This document shows, piece by piece, positions 59,158-64,000 of a DNA stretch of 64,000 nt (positions are counted from its first letter, which is position 1; every line of letters begins with the position of its first letter). A program made the translations under genes and the position numbers. Location: positions 1,364,001-1,428,000 of the forward strand of contig CAWDZG010000002.1 in NCBI GenBank assembly GCA_963806955.1, in the 5' to 3' direction. Source of the DNA: Gaiellasilicea sp963806955. Its GTDB lineage: Bacteria; Actinomycetota; Thermoleophilia; Gaiellales; Gaiellaceae. The notes beneath the pieces were generated by a model. The model made no database searches and had not been told where the DNA came from. It saw only the letters and a program-made list of their open reading frames with translations.

Positions 59158-59988
59158 GGAGCTCGACAGCGCCTCCAGCCGCGCCGCGAGCCGGCCGAGC
59201 CCCCAGGCGCCCGCGAGCTCCGCGGCCCGGGCCCAGGTCGGCTCCTGGTCGTCGAGCGCCGGCAGCGGCGCCTCGCGGTCCATCGTCGCGATGTGCCGAT
59301 AGAGCCGCAGCGCGTCCGCCTCGGCGGCGAAGCGGCCCGCCGCGAGCGCATCCTCGAGTGTGCGGTGCTGGCCGAGCAGGGACGCCGCCGTCTTTGCGCC
59401 GACGCCGCGTGCACCGGGGATCTTGTCGGAGGGGTCGCCGCGGAGCGCGATGAAGTCGGGTACCTGCTCGGGGTCGACCCCGTAGCGCTCACGCACCTCG
59501 GCCGGCCCGATCCGGGCCAGGGGGCCGCCGCCCTTCTGCGGCTGCAGCACGGTCGTCCTCTCGCTCACGAGCTGGAAGGTGTCGCGGTCGCCGCTCGCGA
59601 CGAGCGCCGTCCCGCCCCGCGCCTCCTCGTACGCGACGCCGGCGGCGAGGAAGTCGTCGGCCTCGTAGCCGGCGGCCTTCGCCCACGCGAGCCCCATCGC
59701 CTCGACGAGCTGCGGAGCGATGTCGAGCTGGTCGAGCAGCTCCGCGTCGAACTCGCGTCCGCCCTGGTAGCTCTCGAGCGCCTCGTGGCGGTAGGTCGGC
59801 ACCGTGAGCGTGTCCCAGGCGACGAGCACGGCCCGCGGCCGTTCTTCCTCCCACAGACGGAGGAGGAGGCCGCCGACGCCGTCCAGCAGGTTTCCGCCGC
59901 CGCCGTTCGCCCGGCGGATCGACTTCGGGAGCGCGTGGTAGTAGCGGTGGGCGAACGAGTCGCCGTCGACGATCAGGAGGGGCTTCAC
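59155..59988 (-). CDS. 5'-3' exonuclease (PolI-like, FEN family)
   Basis: The 277-residue protein reads VKPLLIVDGDSFAHRYYHAL, AAGYEADDFLAAGVAYEEAR, LVASGDRDTFQLVSERTTVL, RGDPSDKIPGARGVGAKTAA, with the metal Asp residues of the Pol I 5'-nuclease domain and a helix-hairpin-helix. It is a stand-alone flap or RNA-primer nuclease. GTG 59988 overlaps the acyltransferase stop; its own stop overlaps the HDAC start. Confidence 0.92.
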   Translation of the reverse strand: MKPLLIVDGDSFAHRYYHALPKSIRRANGGGGNLLDGVGGLLLRLWEEERPRAVLVAWDTLTVPTYRHEALESYQGGREFDAELLDQLDIAPQLVEAMGLAWAKAAGYEADDFLAAGVAYEEARGGTALVASGDRDTFQLVSERTTVLQPQKGGGPLARIGPAEVRERYGVDPEQVPDFIALRGDPSDKIPGARGVGAKTAASLLGQHRTLEDALAAGRFAAEADALRLYRHIATMDREAPLPALDDQEPTWARAAELAGAWGLGRLAARLEALSSS

Positions 59989-60602
59989 GCGGAGGACGAC
60001 CGCTCGAGCTCGCGGATCGCATCCATCAGGCGCTCGGTCGCGACCTGCGCGGCGTCGTCCTGGCCCTGGAGGTCGGCGAGCGCGATCGGCGCGCCGTAGG
60101 TGACGCGGAGCCGGGCGAGCCGGCCGAGCCGGTCGGTGCCGCTGATCCCGGCCGGAATGAGGGGAACGCCTGCGTCGAGCGCGATCCGGGCGGCACCGGA
60201 GTGGGCACGCGCCACGTGCCGCTTGCGGAGCCCCTTCTTCCGCCGCGTGCCTTCCGGGAACATCACGACGATGTGGCCGTCCCGGCAGAGCTGCGTCGCC
60301 GTCTCGATCGCGACCGTGTCCTTCTCCCCCCGCCGCACGGGAAACGCGCCCGCCGCGGTGATGAACTGCTTCACCGGCGTCCAGAAGAGCTCCGACTTCC
60401 CCATGAACCGGAGGTAGCGGCCCGGAAAGAGCGGCATCCCGAGCGGCCACGGGTCGAAGTTCGAGTTGTGGTTGGCCGCGAGCACGAAGCCTCCCTCCGG
60501 CAGGTGCTCACGACCGGTCGCGCGGAGACGGAAGAGCCCGTACAGAACCGGCCAGGTGGCGACCGCGATGAGCATGTAGACGGGACTGGGCCGGGGCGCC
60601 AT
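59985..60602 (-). CDS. 1-acyl-glycerol-3-phosphate acyltransferase (PlsC-like)
   Basis: The 205-residue protein has the acyltransferase signature FVLAANHNSNFDPWPLGMPL (NHx4D), FMGKSELFWTPVKQFITAAG and VVMFPEGTRRKKGL. It makes phosphatidate from lysophosphatidate. ATG 60602 reads MAPRPSPVYMLIAVATWPVL with one anchor helix. Divergent from topA, 40 bases. First of a plsC-exonuclease-HDAC unit. Confidence 0.88.
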   Translation of the reverse strand: MAPRPSPVYMLIAVATWPVLYGLFRLRATGREHLPEGGFVLAANHNSNFDPWPLGMPLFPGRYLRFMGKSELFWTPVKQFITAAGAFPVRRGEKDTVAIETATQLCRDGHIVVMFPEGTRRKKGLRKRHVARAHSGAARIALDAGVPLIPAGISGTDRLGRLARLRVTYGAPIALADLQGQDDAAQVATERLMDAIRELERSSSA

Positions 60603-60642
60603 ACGAGGAGTATCCCAATGCGCAGCTAACGTGTCCCGCGCC

Positions 60643-63228
60643 ATGTCGAAGAAGCTGGTGATCGTGGAGAGCCCCGCCAAGGCCAAGACCATTGCGGGCT
60701 ATCTGGGCACCGATTTCGTGGTCGAATCGTCGATCGGGCACATCCGCGACCTGCCGAATCGCGCCTCCGAGATCCCGGAGAAGCTGAAGAAGGAGCCCTG
60801 GGCGCGGCTCGGCGTGGACGTCGAGCGCGACTTCGAGCCCCTCTACGTCGTCGACTCGGACAAGAAGGCGAAGGTCGCCGAGTTGAAGAAGCTGCTGAAG
60901 AACGCGGACGAGCTCCTGCTCGCGACGGACGAGGACCGCGAGGGCGAGGCGATCGCGTGGCACCTGCTCGAGGTGCTGAAGCCGCCGAAGGGCTTCCCCG
61001 TCAAGCGGATGGTCTTCCACGAGATCACGCGCGACGCGATCGAGCGCGCACTCGGCGAGACGCGTGAGGTCGACCAGCGGCTCGTCGACGCGCAGGAGAC
61101 GCGCCGCATCCTCGACCGCCTCTACGGCTACGAGGTCTCGCCCGTGCTCTGGAAGAAGGTGATGCAGGGGTTGTCCGCGGGGCGCGTTCAGTCCGTGGCG
61201 GTGCGGCTCGTCGTCGAGAAGGAGCGCGAGCGGCGCGCCTTCGTCTCGGCGGGCTACTGGGACATCAAGGGGCTGTTCGACCCGGGCTCCTTCGAGGCGC
61301 GACTGGCAGCGCTCGACGGGAAGCGCGTCGCGCAGGGCCGCGACTTCACGCAGCAGGGCCAGCTCAAGTCCGACGACCTCGCGCGGGTGGACGAGGCCCT
61401 CGCCCGCGAGCTGGCGGCAGAGCTCGCCGGCCTGGAGTTCTCGGTGCGCTCGGCCGACGAGAAGCCCTACACGCGCCGTCCGGCGGCGCCGTTCATGACG
61501 TCGACGCTGCAGCAGGAGGCGAGCCGCAAGCTCCGGTTCACCTCCCAGACGACGATGCGCGTCGCCCAGCGGCTCTACGAGAACGGCCACATCACCTACA
61601 TGCGCACCGACTCGACGACGCTGTCCGAGTCGGCGCTCGCCGCCGCCCGCAAGCAGGCCGTCGAGCTCTACGGTGCCGACTCGATCCCGGACGCACCGCG
61701 CCAGTACACGCGCAAGGTGAAGAACGCGCAGGAGGCGCACGAGGCGATCCGCCCCGCCGGAGACTCGTTCCGGACGCCGAAGCAGCTCGAGCGCGAGTTG
61801 AATCGCGACGAGCTCGCCCTCTACGACCTGGTCTGGAAGCGGACGCTCGCCTCGCAGATGGCCGACGCGCGCGGGCTCACCGTCTCGCTGCGCCTGGGTG
61901 CGAAGACGCCGTCCGGGCGCGATGCCGAGTTCTCGGCGTCGGGCACCGTGATCACCTTCCGTGGCTTCCTCGCGGCGTACGAGGAGAGTCGCGACGACGA
62001 GACGGAGAAGGAGGAGGAGCGCCCGCTGCCCCACCTCAAGCCCGGCGACAGTCTGAGCGCGCTCGAGCTCGAGCCCGAGGGCCACGCGACGACGCCTCCG
62101 GCGCGCTACACCGAGGCGAGCCTCGTGCAGGCGCTCGAAGAGCGCGGGATCGGCCGCCCGTCGACGTACGCGTCGATCATCGGCACGATCCTCGACCGCG
62201 GCTACGTCTTCAAGCGCGGCACGGCGCTCGTCCCCTCGTTCCTCGCGTTCTCCGTCACCGGCCTGCTCGAGCAGCACTTCGGTCGCCTCGTCGACTACTC
62301 CTTCACGGCCCAGATGGAGGACGACCTCGACCGGATCGCCGCCGGCGAGCAGGAGCGCGTCGACTGGCTGCGCCGGTTCTACTTCGGGGGCGGCGCCGAC
62401 GGCGACGAAGGTCTGCACGCGCTCGTCTCGGACATCTCCGAGATCGACGCCCGCGCCGTCAACTCCTTCCCACTCGGCGAGAGCGGGATCGTGCTCCGGG
62501 TGGGCCGCTACGGCCCCTACGTCGAGCGCGGCGACGAGCGCGCGAGCGTGCCCGAGGACATGGCGCCGGACGAGCTCACGGTCGAGAAGGCCGAGGAGCT
62601 GCTGTCGGCGCCTTCGGGCGACCGCTCGCTCGGCGAGCATCCGGAGTGGGGCACGGAGGTCGCGGTCAGGGCGGGCCGCTACGGGCCGTACGTGACCGAG
62701 GTGCTGCCGGAGGATGCGAAGGACAAGCCGCGCACCGCCTCGCTCTTCAAGTCGATGTCACCCGAGACCGTCACGCTCGACGAGGCGGTGCGGCTCCTCT
62801 CGCTCCCGCGGGCACTCGGCGCCGATCCGGCCGACGGAGTGGAGATCACGGCGCAGAACGGCCGTTACGGCCCGTACGTGAAGAAGGCCACCGACTCCCG
62901 CTCGCTCGAGGGCGAGGAGCAGCTCTTCACGATCACGCTCGACGAGGCGCTCGCGCTGCTCGCTCAGCCCAAGCAGCGCGGCCGCGGCGCGGCGAAGCCG
63001 CCCCTGCGCGAGTTGGGCCCCGACCCCGTGAGCGCGAAGCCGGTGGTGCTGAAGGAGGGCCGCTTCGGCCCGTATGTCACCGACGGGGAGACGAACGCGA
63101 GCCTGCGCCGCGGCGACGACCCGGAGACGGTCACGATCGAGCGCGCCGCGGAGCTGCTCGCCGACCGCCGCTCGAAGGGGCCGGCGCCGAAGAAGAAGCG
63201 CTCCAGCGGACGCCGTTCTGCTGCGTAG
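60643..63228 (+). CDS. topA: DNA topoisomerase I
   Basis: TopA relaxes negative supercoils. From ATG 60643: KKLVIVESPAKAKTIAGYLG (Toprim), LLLATDEDREGEAIAWHLLE with the DxDxE-type acidic motif, and catalytic Tyr in YENGHITYMRTDSTTLSESA. LDRIAAGEQERVDWLRRFYF closes the core. Three C-terminal repeats with GRYGPYV (residues near 627, 680, 745) and one RFGPYV follow, then a Lys/Arg tail. Actinobacterial type without a zinc finger. 861 residues. Confidence 0.96.
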   Translation: MSKKLVIVESPAKAKTIAGYLGTDFVVESSIGHIRDLPNRASEIPEKLKKEPWARLGVDVERDFEPLYVVDSDKKAKVAELKKLLKNADELLLATDEDREGEAIAWHLLEVLKPPKGFPVKRMVFHEITRDAIERALGETREVDQRLVDAQETRRILDRLYGYEVSPVLWKKVMQGLSAGRVQSVAVRLVVEKERERRAFVSAGYWDIKGLFDPGSFEARLAALDGKRVAQGRDFTQQGQLKSDDLARVDEALARELAAELAGLEFSVRSADEKPYTRRPAAPFMTSTLQQEASRKLRFTSQTTMRVAQRLYENGHITYMRTDSTTLSESALAAARKQAVELYGADSIPDAPRQYTRKVKNAQEAHEAIRPAGDSFRTPKQLERELNRDELALYDLVWKRTLASQMADARGLTVSLRLGAKTPSGRDAEFSASGTVITFRGFLAAYEESRDDETEKEEERPLPHLKPGDSLSALELEPEGHATTPPARYTEASLVQALEERGIGRPSTYASIIGTILDRGYVFKRGTALVPSFLAFSVTGLLEQHFGRLVDYSFTAQMEDDLDRIAAGEQERVDWLRRFYFGGGADGDEGLHALVSDISEIDARAVNSFPLGESGIVLRVGRYGPYVERGDERASVPEDMAPDELTVEKAEELLSAPSGDRSLGEHPEWGTEVAVRAGRYGPYVTEVLPEDAKDKPRTASLFKSMSPETVTLDEAVRLLSLPRALGADPADGVEITAQNGRYGPYVKKATDSRSLEGEEQLFTITLDEALALLAQPKQRGRGAAKPPLRELGPDPVSAKPVVLKEGRFGPYVTDGETNASLRRGDDPETVTIERAAELLADRRSKGPAPKKKRSSGRRSAA

Positions 63229-63478
63229 TCCGACCGGAAGCGCAAACTTTCAGTGTCAATCTGCGTCTCTCAGAACGAGGGCGCCCAAAGACGCGCTAGC
63301 GTAGCTGCGCGAAAACCGATCGCGACCCCTCACCGGAATAGACAGAGAAGGCTGGCCGTTCTGACCTTGTGACAGCAACGGCGGTCCGGTTCCCCTGGCA
63401 AAGGCAGGAAGAACAGCTTATGGTGCGTAAGTTTGTAGCTTCCCTCAAAGAAGGGCCTGAAAGGACTGACGCTTCGCT

Positions 63479-64000
63479 TTGACGCAGAACCAGCTGATCG
63501 AATTGATTGAGTCGGAGCAGGTCAAGGCGCTCGTCGAGCGCTCGGAAGAGCGCGGGGTGATCGAGCCCGTCGAGTTCGAGGCATTCGTGCTCGAGCACGA
63601 CTTGAACGACGAGGAGACGGAACAGCTCACCCGCGAGCTCGAGACTCTCGGGCTCGAGGTCGGGCGCCTGGCCAAGAACAAGGAGGCCAAGGACGCCGAG
63701 AAGGAGAAGGAGAAGGAGTCCGAGGTCGAGCCCGCGCCGGTGGCGTCGGTCGCCACGGGTGCCGCGGACAGCCTCCAGCTCTTCCTCGCCGACGTCGGCC
63801 GCCACAAGCTGCTGAACGCGGCCCAGGAGGTGCAACTCGCGAAGCTGATCGAGCGCGGCGACCCGGTCGCCAAGCGCACGATGATCGAGTCGAACCTCCG
63901 GCTCGTCGTCTCGATCGCCAAGGGTTACCGCGGGCTCGGCGTCCCCTTCCTCGACCTGATCCAGGAGGGAACGCTCGGACTGAACCGGGCCGTCGAGAAG
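63479..64000 (+). CDS. rpoD: RNA polymerase primary sigma factor, 5' part
   Basis: A TTG start at 63479 is the only one after an in-frame stop; it reads LTQNQLIELIESEQVKALVE, sigma-70 region 1.1-like, then a Lys/Glu-rich linker and TGAADSLQLFLADVGRHKLL (region 1.2), VQLAKLIERGDPVAKRTMIE (1.2/2), SNLRLVVSIAKGYRGLGVPF and LDLIQEGTLGLNRAVEK (region 2). The gene continues past the window end. The 250 bases between topA and this start hold no gene; a small CCCT/AGGG stem lies near 63440 and no clear promoter was found by eye. Confidence 0.93.
   Translation, partial: MTQNQLIELIESEQVKALVERSEERGVIEPVEFEAFVLEHDLNDEETEQLTRELETLGLEVGRLAKNKEAKDAEKEKEKESEVEPAPVASVATGAADSLQLFLADVGRHKLLNAAQEVQLAKLIERGDPVAKRTMIESNLRLVVSIAKGYRGLGVPFLDLIQEGTLGLNRAVEK

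Overview
The window comes from a high-GC actinobacterium. The evidence is a LexA gene behind a CGAAC-N4-GTTCG SOS box, a BTAD/SARP regulator fragment, C-cluster S18, GTG and TTG starts, and strongly G/C-biased third codon positions. Gene content and protein style suggest a deep-branching lineage such as Thermoleophilia (Gaiellales/Solirubrobacterales), but that placement is an inference. No insertion sequence, prophage or CRISPR array was seen.

Layout. 0-1.7 kb: purL, cut by the window edge. 1.8-13.4 kb: two EamA permeases, an acetyltransferase, an ArsR regulator, an M24 peptidase, a large secreted M14 peptidase, a VOC-GFA-MOSC-proline-racemase-like-ASCH gene run, and Ku. 13.4-17.8 kb: purD-purB-purC-purS-purQ, tightly overlapped on the minus strand. 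17.9-22.1 kb: a dehydratase-like/VOC fusion, a membrane HD-GYP protein and purA. 22.2-25.8 kb: rpsF-ssb-rpsR-rplI-dnaB, with a palindrome and DnaA-box-like motifs between rplI and dnaB. 25.9-29.2 kb: small membrane proteins, a cell-wall amidase, an aldo/keto reductase and an HNH-like protein. 29.2-36.2 kb: a selenocysteine region. 36.3-40.1 kb: VanW-like, LOG-family, M50 protease and a MoaD-MoaE fusion. 40.2-47.7 kb: GntR and TetR regulators, a cupin, methylmalonyl-CoA mutase large subunit, an ABC-2 exporter operon and a glycosyltransferase. 47.8-49.8 kb: a receiver protein, secG, tRNA-Leu, lexA and rnpB. 50.3-56.1 kb: a Tat-type double VOC protein and a SipW/TasA-like secretion locus. 56.1-64 kb: a histidine kinase/NarL pair, a histone-deacetylase-like enzyme, a 5'-3' exonuclease, an acyltransferase, topA and the start of the primary sigma factor gene.

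The most interesting system is selenocysteine decoding. tRNA-Sec with a UCA anticodon (selC, 29381-29473), selB and selA lie within 7 kb of a peroxidase-related AhpD-family gene (31657-32205). That gene has an in-frame UGA exactly where the peroxidatic cysteine of the CxxC motif should be (Glu67, Cys79, Sec82, His86, the AhpD spacing). Reading UGA as Sec gives one intact 182-residue protein with local hairpins just downstream. The window therefore holds both the decoding apparatus, except selD, and a probable substrate.

The second theme is a SipW-like signal peptidase locus (51684-55546). Two S26 peptidases, one with a long coiled-coil tail, precede two TasA/camelysin-like secreted proteins, which suggests an extracellular fibre or surface layer.

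At least ten genes, including the essential purL and purC, need a one-base shift to restore the conserved protein. This many frameshifts in otherwise conserved genes looks more like residual indel errors in the assembly than real decay, so broken genes here should be read with that in mind. The only stretch over 300 bases without a conventional protein gene is 29181-29584; it holds a 27-codon candidate ORF, a terminator and selC.
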